Source: Pelodera strongyloides
Taxonomy: Eukaryota; Nematoda; Chromadorea; Rhabditida; Rhabditidae
Assembly: GCA_036852015.1 (NCBI GenBank)
Contig: JAANDG010000197.1
Span: 170,222-234,221, forward strand
Direction of reading: 5' to 3'
DNA length: 64,000 nucleotides
Shown piece by piece: positions 22,501 through 31,398 of this stretch. Within the stretch, counting starts at the first letter, position 1; every line of letters begins with the position of its first letter. The notes under the pieces are model-generated. The model saw only the letters and a list, made by a program, of their open reading frames with translations, did no database searches and was not told where the DNA came from. A program made the translations under genes and the position numbers.

Positions 22501-24993
22501 AAAAAGGAAATCAAAAATTGAACTATTGAACCATGACCAATGAAAGGGTAAATTCGGTTCGGTTCAGAAAACACCGGCAACGTTTATAAATCCACGAAAC
22601 AGTGTTAGAGGTTATAAGATAAAGAGACAAAAAGTCCCTACACATTTGTCAAATACTATATAATATTGCACCAAGACGCACTAATATTAAGCCTATACAT
22701 GATCACGGATACAATCAACATATATACTATACTGACATCAGTTTGGATCTTATCTTTTGTGCTAATTAATACTGTACTTGTACTCCAGCAGGCAATCAAA
22801 AACATAGTAGTGTTGAAGAGCAATAAGAGTGAAATCAAAAAAAGACTTACTCTTTCTCGCCCTTGAGTTTCACTTTATCTCCAACAAATATAGTTTCTTC
22901 TATGTCATCGTTCAGTTCTTCAACGATTTCGCTTAGATCATCGGTATCTAAAGTCAATATTACAGTTATGGTTGATCTTAGCACATACCATGTTAATAAG
23001 CAACAAAATTAACACGAGTATGAAACTGGAAGGTAACTAATAAACTATAAGAGCAGATGTTAGATGCTAGACCCAATAAATAACCATTAGCGAGTGTAAG
23101 TTGTAACTCTACACGAGTCCCGGTAAAAGGTCTAGAATCAAACTATACTGAGAGAACATAACAAGAGACTTTTCGTAGATTCACATTCATATACACGAAA
23201 AAAATGTACGAGAAAATATACGCCGAAAAGTAATTAACGAAAAGTTAGCAACAATACTGGTAAAAAAAAGGTTCACTAAAAAAAGAAGGTAAACCTACTC
23301 TGATGTACTGTCTCCAGAATATGCCGCAGAACTCCCTCGCTGAAGATAGCGCGAAATCGCTCAAAATCTGGTTGAGCATTTTCTGAGTTGGCAGCGTCAC
23401 CCTGTAATATAAATATAATTATCATTTTGGCCACATATATGTAAATAGAAAGAAAATTTGTGATGGTAAACATACTGTAGGTTAAACTAGGAATAAACCG
23501 ATGCTTAAAATCACACATCACGATTGTCTCATAACTATCCGGCGGCCAATTTCTATAGGAAAGCACTGGAACATTATGCCACTAAGGTAAACCAACTATT
23601 TACAAGTCTCTAATCAAGGTTTACGTCACGACTGAATACGCCTAAGCTAGTTAAATAAAAGGGTACCTTCATTTCCTTCCCCTCTTTTTCTTCTTCAAGT
23701 TCGGCAGTCTCAATGGGCTTAGCTGGCGTCTCAGTGGGTTTTCTAAAAAGCAAAAATGTACAGCATATATATAAATAGTATTGTCGAGTCGAAAGGTTAC
23801 CTTCATGGACATGCCAAGCAAATAGAATATACTTAAACTTCGAAAAGCAGAATTCAATACAAGAGTTCCAAAAATTGAGAGGGGAGAAGAGAGCTATATA
23901 ACTATAACAGACAACTACTAACTACAGCAACAGTATAGAGAAAGAGAATACATAAATATAAGTATGAGACAATACTGCATACCGTAATTCGGCGATGCAA
24001 CTCACAATTCTGAGTAGAGTTTTCAAGATACAATTATAGCATAATAAAAAAGTCTAAACGGAACAATGGTGGTAAATCTAGCACTTTAAAGTGGACAGTA
24101 CATACGCCAATAAATTGCACAGTACTCTAGTATGGTAGGTGTACCATGGAGTACTAAATTGGTGCCGTAAGTACTGAAGGGCAATGAACTGGGTTAGCTG
24201 GGAGCTGCACCTTGCGTGCTAGAAATCGATTGCAACTGGACGATGTGGGGATTCGAACCCACACGAAGCACTGATGCTCTGGTTACACAACGCATAGACT
24301 TCTATGCAAGTTCGGTTTATAAAGAAACTCAGCTTATACGTAAGTATTAGAATTTGTAATACAGTTAGACTTTGAACTGAGGAGTATAAACCAAAAAGGA
24401 ATACAGCTGAGAAATGTAAAAATAACATTTTAAAAGTTAAAATTTGAACGGTGCAAACGTAAGAAAAGATATTCGGACATGAACAGAGCGAGAGACCACG
24501 CGGATTGAGAGAGGGGTAAACATGCTAGACGGACAGGAAACAAGAAATAGCGCAACAGACGTAGATGAGAAAAAGAAATGGGCGAAAAACAATATGTACG
24601 AGATTGCACTCGCAAAGCGACAGCGAAATCATCACATTCAAATTTCACAATTATATTACGCAAACAACAACAATACGTATACAAAAGTACATAACAATAC
24701 AAGACGTAGAGCAAAAGTCCACAAATGAAAACAATATTGCACTTTTCAGTATCTAGTTTACAGCATCTAGTTAAAAAGAATATTTATACTAGACATCGAG
24801 AAATTTAACAAAGATTAACACAATCAGGAGGAGGTAAATACGATCTAGGTCTCTGTTCGAACGTTTATGATTATGATCAAGCACACTGCTACTTAATTGA
24901 ATAAATATTTAAAACTCACGACTGCATATCTGGTTGAATGTTTCCACGGTCCCCAAAAACTTTCTTCGTTGGACTATGTCCGACTTCGGGCAT
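9762..24993 (-). CDS. athp-2: BAZ1A/ACF1-WSTF family ISWI-complex subunit, 32 exons, 1253 residues
   Basis: Accessory subunit of ISWI nucleosome-remodelling complexes in the nucleus (family knowledge). Exons, 5' to 3': 24993-24920, 23742-23667, 23401-23299, 22947-22851, 22483-22361, 21964-21813, 21091-21021, 20757-20671, 20401-20312, 20078-20007, 19810-19720, 19408-19228, 18931-18820, 18269-18119, 17700-17594, 17355-17288, 17207-17166, 16898-16736, 16597-16496, 16247-16152, 15487-15308, 15184-15065, 14681-14536, 14280-14028, 13563-13483, 13197-13103, 12627-12510, 12080-11976, 11713-11540, 11062-10940, 10593-10480, 9956-9762. Total 3762 nt with phase kept at all 31 junctions. Order: charged Lys/Glu region about 230-315; DDT about 455-530 after SRREDL; WHIM about 620-790 (IGQDRHFRQYFFF); PHD finger C1019-C1067 (complete C4HC3); bromodomain about 1150-1240. 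No WAC domain is evident. The symbol follows the C. elegans BAZ1 relative from memory. Exon 17 and the donor of exon 25 are the least certain. Confidence 0.88.
11171..11241 (-). other. Open minus-strand segment inside a BAZ1-gene intron, probably not an exon
   Basis: An 80-codon minus-strand frame covers this intron and has a good GTGAGA donor near 11170, but no acceptor upstream. Splicing directly from the exon ending at 11540 to the exon starting at 11062 keeps phase, so I treat this as intron. Confidence 0.3.
11540..12080 (-). other. PHD zinc finger exons (C4HC3)
   Basis: Exons 12080-11976 and 11713-11540 encode a complete PHD finger: Cys1019-x2-Cys1022, Cys1034-x2-Cys1037, His1042-x2-Cys1045 and Cys1064-x2-Cys1067. 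The aromatic Trp1062 sits two residues before the last Cys pair, as usual. The intron splits the finger between the sixth and seventh ligands. The preceding helix (LLFMLLDILHSHIKWEPLDS) matches the segment that precedes the BAZ1 PHD finger. Confidence 0.85.
12857..13034. mobile_element. TTAA-flanked palindromic element, CCGGCCGG family, intronic
   Basis: Starts TTAAAGCAAAATACCGGCCG and ends CCGGCCGGTATTTCGCTTTAA less one base. It lies in the BAZ1-gene intron between the exons at 13197-13103 and 12627-12510. Confidence 0.85.
13781..13951. mobile_element. TTAA-flanked palindromic element, CCGGCCGG family, intronic
   Basis: Starts TTAAAGCGAAATACCGGCCG and ends GGCCGGTAATTCGCTTTAA. It lies in the BAZ1-gene intron between the exons at 14280-14028 and 13563-13483. 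Confidence 0.85.
15233..15303. repeat. CT-rich microsatellite in an intron
   Basis: A CT-dominated tract next to the exon at 15487-15308. On the minus strand it follows the donor site as GA repeats. Confidence 0.7.
15518..15770. repeat. Inverted-repeat element related to 33029-33352, intronic
   Basis: Contains CCATGTATGCGGCCTGCAC, GCGAAAATGACAAATGCCCG and GACATGGTCC, then three spaced copies of TATTTCAAAATAGTAC. The same blocks, partly in inverted order, make up the 33029-33352 element. It occupies the BAZ1-gene intron after the exon at 15487-15308 (in plus order). The short plus-strand open frame here is not a gene. Confidence 0.65.
17288..18269 (-). other. DDT-domain exons of the BAZ1-family protein
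   Basis: Exons 18269-18119, 17700-17594 and 17355-17288 encode about residues 444-552. The segment LSRREDL precedes the DDT in the same position as KREDLE in human WSTF. The helix pair LDNFGHCLMLSQAVGSLKKF and YSKYMEPMLELFVKLLV fits the three-helix DDT fold, which in the family contacts DNA or the ISWI partner. Confidence 0.65.
17418..17442. repeat. (TAA)n microsatellite, intronic
   Basis: About eight AAT/TAA units within an intron of the BAZ1-family gene. Confidence 0.85.
18306..18481. mobile_element. TTAA-flanked palindromic element, GCATATGATAAGC family, intronic
   Basis: Starts TTAAAGCGAAATTCTAGCCC and ends GGGGCTAGCAGTTCGCTTTAA less one base, with arms of about 70 bp around the centre CGATTGCCGTGCCGTGGACG. 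It is inside the BAZ1-gene intron between the exons at 18931-18820 and 18269-18119. The next 145 bp (to 18626) end in CATACCGCTTTAA and look like half of another palindromic element. Confidence 0.85.
19518..19567. repeat. (AAT)n microsatellite, intronic
   Basis: About 16 AAT units followed by GACACTCGACAG, in the intron between the exons at 19810-19720 and 19408-19228. Confidence 0.95.
21202..21670. mobile_element. TTAA-flanked inverted-repeat element, GGGACAGGCCCATC family, intronic
   Basis: About 469 bp. The left end is TTAAAGGGACAGGCCCATCA and the right end is the mirror GATGGGCCTGTCCCTTTAA. It occupies much of the intron between the BAZ1-gene exons at 21964-21813 and 21091-21021. A relative is at 35960-36409. 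Confidence 0.85.
24236..24304 (-). other. tRNA-like Pol III element (degenerate)
   Basis: The minus strand carries a B-box-like GTGTGGGTTCGAATCCCCAC and an A-box-like region about 40 bp before it. The acceptor stem does not close and the anticodon arm is unclear. It is best read as a decayed tRNA or a tRNA-derived SINE inside the first intron of the BAZ1-family gene. Confidence 0.4.
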
Positions 24994-25059
24994 TCTATGC
25001 GATTAGTAGACAAGGCAAGCCTGAAGACAACCAGCAGTCTTCGGCTCTATGGTCACAAT
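24994..25059 (-). promoter_or_regulatory. 5' UTR with candidate trans-splice acceptor
   Basis: Directly upstream of the start codon at 24993 is a 66-nt leader that begins after a strong acceptor (GTGTTTTCAG, minus strand, at 25060). No matching upstream donor or exon is evident. In a nematode this arrangement fits SL1 trans-splicing. A conventional 5' UTR intron remains possible. Confidence 0.5.
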
Positions 25060-25622
25060 CTGAAAACACACACACACATAATCAAATTCGTATTTTTTTC
25101 TTTAATCCTTTAATTGTAAGCAGTTTCGAGGTCTTCGAGCTTGCAATAAGAATGTAAAATAAACGTGGCAATACTATTAAAATAACACGGTCAAACCGCC
25201 GGACACCAAGCCATTTTTCGTGCAAGTGTGGCAATCAAGAACAATTTGGCGCGAAAATCACGCGCGAGAACTGTATGGCTGACACGCACGGAGGCCGAGT
25301 GAGGACGAGATAAATAGCTAAAGGCAAAAGGCCAGGAAAAGGATACATCTGTCTAGGGTTCTATTGAAACCTTATTATATAACACAGTTTTTATATCTGT
25401 TTGTATGTAAGGGTTCATGTTGCGCTCGATATGTGTCTAATGCATGTAGTGTAAAAAGCATAAAGGAAAACGGACGAATCAAACATTATATCAGTTAACG
25501 TTAGATCCCTTGGATCATGATCATTACCACCATGGTTCGACATTGAAAGGTATTCATTTTGTGAAGGCCCACTTTCTTTATTCAGAATTTTCATTGTTAT
25601 AGAAAATGAAATAAAGATATTA

Positions 25623-25889
25623 TTAAGCCGCGTTCGAGTTGGGAAAAAGTTGGTGGAATTCCGGAATTCCCCCGTTCGAGATGGACGCGGAAACGTGCCA
25701 GGACACGCAAAAATACCATAGTGGAATCGTTGTGGGATTATATTTTTGACAACTGCAAGAGCCAAAAATGACGCTTGACCCCGACGGTTGGGGCTAAATA
25801 ATGGAAAAACATTTACGTTTCCGGTGTCCCATCTCGAACGGTGGAATTCCGGAATTCCACAACTTTTTCCCAACTCGAACGCGGCTTTA
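25623..25889. mobile_element. Inverted-repeat element, GCCGCGTTCGAGTTGG family (second copy)
   Basis: About 267 bp, starting TTAAGCCGCGTTCGAGTTGG and ending CCCAACTCGAACGCGGCTTTA. Its inner part, including GACGCTTGACCCCGACGGTT, is almost identical to 5095-5360. The copies differ by only scattered substitutions, so the family moved fairly recently. Confidence 0.85.
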
Positions 25890-26263
25890 GAGGTCAAAAT
25901 AAAAATCACGTTCATTTCAAAAATTTTGAAAAAAAAAAAAATAAAAAAAAAGGATTTAGTACAAACCTTGTAGCAACCGTTTAAAATATCATTCGTGTAC
26001 GGTGCGTGGTTATGGTATAAAATTAGTTCCTTTGTCCAATACCAATATGCGAAACAATCAATGTCTGTACTTGAACGTATTCCTGAAGTTGATTACAAAT
26101 AGTTTACAAAGAATCAGATGAATAACGTTCTTTCTGTATTCCGATTCCACCTGCAGTCTTATGAATCTAACTCCAACGCGGAACATGGAAGGTACGCGCG
26201 GCGATAAAAAGCAAGCAGGCGATAAATAGCTACAAACTGTACCCCTTTATCTGGTTCTCAAAA

Positions 26264-26573
26264 TTGGCGTGCAAGCGGCAACGTTAGGGAATGTATGAGA
26301 CGTGGAAAAAAATGGCACACCGTTTGGTTCTGGCGTGCAAGCTGAGCGCCGTAACATTGCCGCTTGCACGCCGTGAAGAAGTGAGGTTGCAGCACGGGAT
26401 AAAGTTGCCGCTTGCACACCGTGCTCACGCCAGTTCGCCTCGGGCTTTTAGCGTACAAGCGGCGTGATATCGGCGAGCAAGCTGCACGCCATTTCCATTC
26501 CACGTGCATTTTTGCACGCCACCGCATTGCCAAATGGACTTTGCACGCCGTAAGGTTGCCGCTTGCACGCCAA
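26264..26573. repeat. GC-rich inverted-repeat element with repeated TTGCCGCTTGCACGCC
   Basis: The 310-bp block starts TTGGCGTGCAAGCGGCAAC and ends with the exact complement GTTGCCGCTTGCACGCCAA. The same core recurs several more times inside in both orientations. The open frames across it come from its GC content. Confidence 0.8.
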
Positions 26574-27047
26574 CTTTCGTCAGTGTCCGTGCAGTCGCGC
26601 CTACATTTTTCGCTCTACATTTCGCCGCGCACCAACTAAACTTCGCCAGTATCTGGAGAATGGAGCGCCTGAAATCACTTACAAATTTGAATTATCTCTA
26701 ACTCTAAAGTTTCTGCTCAATTTACTTTCTTGACGCAAATCAAAAAAAATTCCAATTTCAAACACCTGCGTGATTCCATTACTAGAGCAATCCTTGGTCA
26801 TAGACAACGAAGTAACAAGCCCCAAAATTCTCTAGAATTTCCTGTAATTGTTCCATGTATGTCAGTTGGATTGTTCAACACACAAACACTAATTTTCCAG
26901 TTGCACGAAACTTTGCATCCGTTATTTTCTCCAAGTTTCTCCTCTTTGAAAGTTGGAAGAAAAAGAATGGCCCGCGTTTCAAGGGAAGAACCGAATTCTG
27001 AATCCCGCCACATCCGGAGTCTATCAAGGGAAGCAACACCCTCCAGC

Positions 27048-27112
27048 GAGAAGGAGAGAGAGAGAGATAGAGAGAGAGGGAGGGAGGGAGAGAGATAGGG
27101 AAGGAGAGAGAG
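27048..27112. repeat. (AG)n microsatellite
   Basis: GA-rich run with GGGA variants. The Arg/Glu-repeat frame through it is an artefact. Confidence 0.9.
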
Positions 27113-27143
27113 CCGTCAGTTAGAGATATAATTAGGAGTTCGG

Positions 27144-27322
27144 TTAAAGCGAAATACCAGCCGGTTTTTGAAACGCATCGAGCACACCAGCATTCTTATG
27201 CAGCCTATGCAAATGACAATAAATTAGAATAAAACATCGAGCTATCTTCGAGCAAATTAGCATAAATACATACGAATTCAGTTTTCCACGATGGTTCAAA
27301 AACCGGCCGGTATTTCGCTTTA
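27144..27322. mobile_element. TTAA-flanked palindromic element, CCGGCCGG family
   Basis: Starts TTAAAGCGAAATACCAGCCG and ends CGGCCGGTATTTCGCTTTAA, with the family's usual TTTGAAACGCATCGAG inner arm. Confidence 0.85.
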
Positions 27323-27646
27323 ACTTCCTACCGGCTTGTTTTCTGAGTTCGAACGAGTAAAACCCCGAGTAGTTCATATTTCACATATAGTTTTTACACA
27401 AGAGTACGGTTGTGAATGTTCCAAAATAACACCCAAGACCAAGTCCACGTACCTATGATTTATACGCACGCAATTCACATACACTTCTGTCTGACATTTA
27501 CATTTGCGTAAGATAAACTTCCGCCATTTTTCTATACTGCGCGATACGAATTCTTGGAATTACTTGAATATTTCAACCCTGATTTATTTCTATGGCTTCA
27601 ATGATGCTTTCGCTCCAGTCAACGCATCTAATTATAATCTCCCAGA

Positions 27647-27754
27647 TTTCTACTGTGTGTACACTTTATGTACCAATGTAAATGCAGATGTTACAGTACT
27701 TCAGTACTAGCGATAGTATACCAAATGCTAACCTCAAACTTGGGTAATTAAACC
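27647..27754 (-). ncRNA. SL1 spliced-leader RNA gene or pseudogene
   Basis: Positions 27754-27733 (minus) match all 22 nt of the nematode SL1 leader, from GGTTTAATTACC to CAAGTTTGAG. The next bases are GTTAGC, so the splice donor GT directly follows the leader, as in SL RNA genes and unlike a reinserted mRNA. About 25 nt further on there is a short hairpin (AGTACT-GA-AGTACT). I cannot find a clean Sm site: the nearest candidate, AAATCTGGG, has a C inside the U-run. The leader is therefore certain, but a working SL RNA is not. No 5S rRNA repeat is next to it, unlike in C. elegans. The 3' end given is a guess from the usual length of about 100 nt. Confidence 0.65.
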
Positions 27755-28262
27755 TAGATAGATCTGCCCTAAACTAATGTGGCAGCATATTGCCGATTTT
27801 TAGGAGAGCTTGGAGGAGCTCATCAGTTTACGTAAGATACCCGGTGACTTTTTACTTCATACTTTACCCATATGTTCATACATAATATCCTGATGATTCC
27901 ACTGACTACTGACATGTATAAGGCATAAAATATTGGAAAAGTTCATCACGAGATGCTCTTTTTGAATAAACCAAAACCCTTTAAAAAATTATTTGCAAGA
28001 TCTTTTTGCCTCTAATTGCGTGTATTTTGCTAGAACTCTTGTTAGTTTTCTTGGCAAATTCAGTCACACGTCTAATTGAAACATTGGCAGAGCTCACTTT
28101 CTCTCTCTCTTTTTTTAATTTGTTTTAAAACTTTTCTATTGAATAGACTTGATGCTGACTTCCCTTACAATCAGTTCAACGCAAGTGCATTTTTTTAATT
28201 GACTCATTGTCAAAAGCGTATTATATATCTGGCCCAAAATATCTTACAATTAGTTTGGTAAC

Positions 28263-28328
28263 ATTGAGTGGCTTAGTTAAGCCACTCAATGGTAGGCCTA
28301 AGCCTAAGGTAAGCCTAAGCCTAAGCAT
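28263..28328. repeat. Short perfect palindrome plus telomere-like units
   Basis: TTGAGTGGCTTA is followed directly by its complement around a GT centre (28264-28289). From 28293 there are scattered CCTAAG units (GGCCTAAGCCTAAGG and others). They lie about 1 kb from the main telomere-like block. Confidence 0.7.
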
Positions 28329-29198
28329 GTAAACCGTAAAGGGCGCGTATTCTTCTCGAAATTTGCACGCGGATATAAGGTGCGAAAGCGGGCATCCTAC
28401 ACACCAACAACTTTCCAAATGTTGTACAGTTGTGCACATACCCGCTAAATTCTTCATACGCTCTAACAATTCCCTGCTAATAAGGCTCTGCTAAGGCTCC
28501 GCTAAATCTGTAACTTTTTAAAGAGTGGATTAAGCCTTTAAAACAAATTTGGCTCCACCCCCTATTGACCAAAAACAAGCGGAATACAGGAAGCGTAAAG
28601 TGCATATAACATAGCATACATAACAATCCAAGAATAACTAGCTGCCCATGTGTTCCTATCGCGTCACTCGCAACTATTTTCTAAAAAAGAGACCGCAAAT
28701 GACCGTGCGTCATGCCAAAAACAGCTTTTCCATCCCCTGTTTATTTGGCAGCGTTGTTTCCTTTTTTTGTGCAATCATTGTGAACAAAAAGGCTCCTTCT
28801 TTAGAGATTTTGGCGGTCGCCCGCTTGGCTAAATATAAAAAAGTGCAGGAAAACATTGCGGACGTCAGTTAGGGTGGATATTTATTTCCGGAATAGACGA
28901 GGGAATAATAATGAATATTAAACGACGAGTAGACATTGTGCTTCACTAATGGAACGCAAGATAACCCGCACAGGCGTAGCACATTCCGACAGTCTGGCGC
29001 GGCAGAGCCAATTGGGCGCGATATATGTGCAATTTCAGCTGGTGCACTTGCGTCCTTGACGCGTCCCCTTTACGCCTTTACGCCACTACTTTGTTTCTCA
29101 GTAAATCTGTTTTTTTTTTTGTTTCTCATCGTGAGCAAGTTTGCGAATTGCGTGATTTTCAAGGATTGCGTGACCTAAAAATGAGTGCTCATAGCCAG

Positions 29199-29270
29199 AC
29201 AAGTGGCAGTCGAACCACCGTCTATTGTTTACCAGTTCAGTAAGTTAACCACTACGCTGAAACGACGCTT
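29199..29270 (-). other. tRNA-like Pol III element
   Basis: On the minus strand, CAGCGTAGTGGTTAA resembles an A box and GGTGGTTCGACTGCC a B box at tRNA-like spacing. The anticodon stem has a loop of only five bases when paired, and the acceptor stem is incomplete. It is a decayed tRNA or SINE head. Confidence 0.45.
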
Positions 29271-29289
29271 TCAGTCATTCATCGTGTCG

Positions 29290-29408
29290 TAAGCCTAAGC
29301 CTAAGCCTAAGCCTAAGCCTAAGCCTAAGCCTAAGCCTAAGCCTAAGCCTAAGCCTAAGCCTAAGCCTAAGCCTAAGCCTAAGCCTAAGCCTAAGCCTAA
29401 GCCTAAGC
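29290..29408 (-). repeat. Interstitial telomere-type repeat (TTAGGC)n, about 20 copies
   Basis: The plus strand reads uninterrupted TAAGCC units, which is TTAGGC on the minus strand, the nematode telomere hexamer. I saw no variant units in 119 bp. Unique sequence continues on both sides, so this is not a chromosome end. Confidence 0.95.
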
Positions 29409-29454
29409 TCTCTTGCTTCGAGCAGTATTGAATGCCGAGCATCGTAGTGCAAAT

Positions 29455-29612
29455 TTAAAGCGATATAATATCCGGTTTTTGAAATGGATTTTGGATAACG
29501 GCATTTCCATGCGTCATATGCAAATGAGTATGCTTAGAATAAAAAAAGAGTTCACTTAGCATAATTACATAGGAATGGATTTTGTCCGTCATTCGTTTCA
29601 AAAAGCGGTCCA
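29455..29612. mobile_element. Degenerate CCGGCCGG-family palindromic element
   Basis: The left arm TTTAAAGCGATATAATATCCGG with TTTTTGAAATGG and the inner GTTTCAAAAAGCGG arm are recognisable, but the right terminus is lost. It is an older, truncated copy. Confidence 0.6.
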
Positions 29613-30130
29613 AAGTGACCATGCTCAACAAATTAACTTGACCGTTTGTGTGAATTATGTAGTACCATTAATGTCACGTGTCACGTTCTCACTTTTAAAT
29701 GTTAATTAGTTCCTTCCTTGGACAACAAATAATTTACTTACCCCATCTAATTAGACTTTAAACCCGCAGCCATGGAACAAGTAACCGACAAATAGGAAGT
29801 GGAGTTCAAATAACAAGGTATTAGCGAAACATTTGCGGACAACTTTTGAAGAATGTTTCGGATAATATCTTATTACGCGGAACTTCATGCGTTAGTGCTA
29901 ACCAATCCTGTCAGCGTTTATTTGCAAGCCGCCACCCTGCTAATTATGCATGTTGCGCGCCACTTTTATGTCTATTGTACGCCAGCGTTCATCAAGTGGA
30001 TTTGATTCGCTGCTGTCTAAGCACAAACGGGTGGAATCAAGTAATTGCTTATCTCTATCATATCTCATATATATGTGCTTTGATCTGATGGTGAGCTTTA
30101 TGTCAACTATGTAACCTCTTACTTGCTTGA

Positions 30131-30299
30131 TTTCAAAGCAAAATACCGGCCGGTTTTTGAAACGCATCGTGGACAACTGAATTCTTGCTAAGTTGCTCGA
30201 ATTTAGCTCGAGTTTTTTTAAATTCTAATTTATGTTCAGTTGCATAAGAATGCTGGTGTACTCGATGTGTTTCAAAAACCGGCCTGTATTTCGCTTTAA
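30131..30299. mobile_element. Palindromic element, CCGGCCGG family
   Basis: Starts TTTCAAAGCAAAATACCGGC and ends GGCCTGTATTTCGCTTTAA. The left TTAA has mutated to TCAA. Confidence 0.8.
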
Positions 30300-30666
30300 A
30301 AATCTATGATGCTCGTCTACTTTTCTGTGTATTGAACAACGAACTCCGGCGTATTCAACTCTGATTTTGCTTCAGAAATAGAACTTCAGAAGGCCAAGTG
30401 ATGTCACTATGTCCATCAGTTTGTATTGTTTGCGTTCTTATTGTCAACATGGAAAGGACATCCACAAATTTTTCGGTGGAAACGCGAACCTACTTCCGAC
30501 CGGGGTGAGGGTGGGAGCATAATGGGACGGAACCGGGGGAGGGGGAGTTTGGGAAAATGGGAGCAATCTTTCTACTAGTTCAACGAACGCTTGACGAACG
30601 TATGATTATGTAATCCTGACCTGTGATCTTTTCGCTTACCAATTCCGCATCCAATGTGGGATGCGG

Positions 30667-31077
30667 TCATGCCCATTTCAAATTACCCCTATTTTTAATG
30701 ATTCCATCTGATTCTCCATGTCAAATATAGTAGGATACGATATTTTTCTAATTTTCAAGTGCAAAATTCAGGCAGTATTCAGCAATTTGCCATTGCCAGT
30801 CATACCCAACTATTTATCGCAGTTGTCACGCCCCCTCGCGCTAATTGGGCAATATGCTCTATTGGGCGTGGCAATTGTGCTATTGGCCAATGAGTGCGAA
30901 TGGGCGTGCCAACTGCGATAAATAGTTGGGTATGACTGCCCACGGTAAATTGTTGAATAGTGTGTGAATTTTGAGCTTGTTAAATTAGAAAAATATTGCA
31001 TCCTACTATATTTGACATGGAGAATCAGATGGAACCATCAAAAATAGGGGACATTTGAAATGGGCCTGACCCTTTAA
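30667..31077. mobile_element. Inverted-repeat element, GGGTCAGGCCCATTTCAAA family
   Basis: Arms of about 90 bp (CCCATTTCAAATTACCCC, ATTCCATCTGATTCTCCATG, AAATATAGTAGGAT) face their complements, and the right end is GGGCCTGACCCTTTAA. A GC-rich centre has CACGCCCAATAG and complement. Full copies are at 51891-52307 and 52917-53332. The left terminus is replaced by unrelated sequence. Confidence 0.85.
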
Positions 31078-31398
31078 ATAGTGTCTGTTTTTTTTTGTTT
31101 CTTTATTTTCTATAAGGGATAGTTAAAATTTGGAATAGAAAAAGTAGTGTTGAATTTCAATACTCACGAAGATATTGGGTGATAAAGTGGTGGATTGATC
31201 GGGCCGAAATGCAAAAAGGGCAATTGTCCTGCCTTGTTGTATAGGACAATTGCCCTTTTTGCATTTCGGCCCGATCAATCCACCACTTTATCACCCAATA
31301 TCTTCGTGAGTATTGAAATTGAACACTACTTTTTCAAGTCCAAATTTTTATTATCCCTTATAGAAAATAAAGAAACAAAAAAAACAGACACAATTTAA
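31074..31398. mobile_element. TTAA-flanked inverted-repeat element sharing its TTAA with a neighbour
   Basis: Starts TTAAATAGTGTCTG and ends CAGACACAATTTAA, with arms of about 150 bp including GGGCAATTGTCCT and complement at the centre. Its left TTAA (31074-31077) is also the right end of the element at 30667-31077. Confidence 0.8.
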
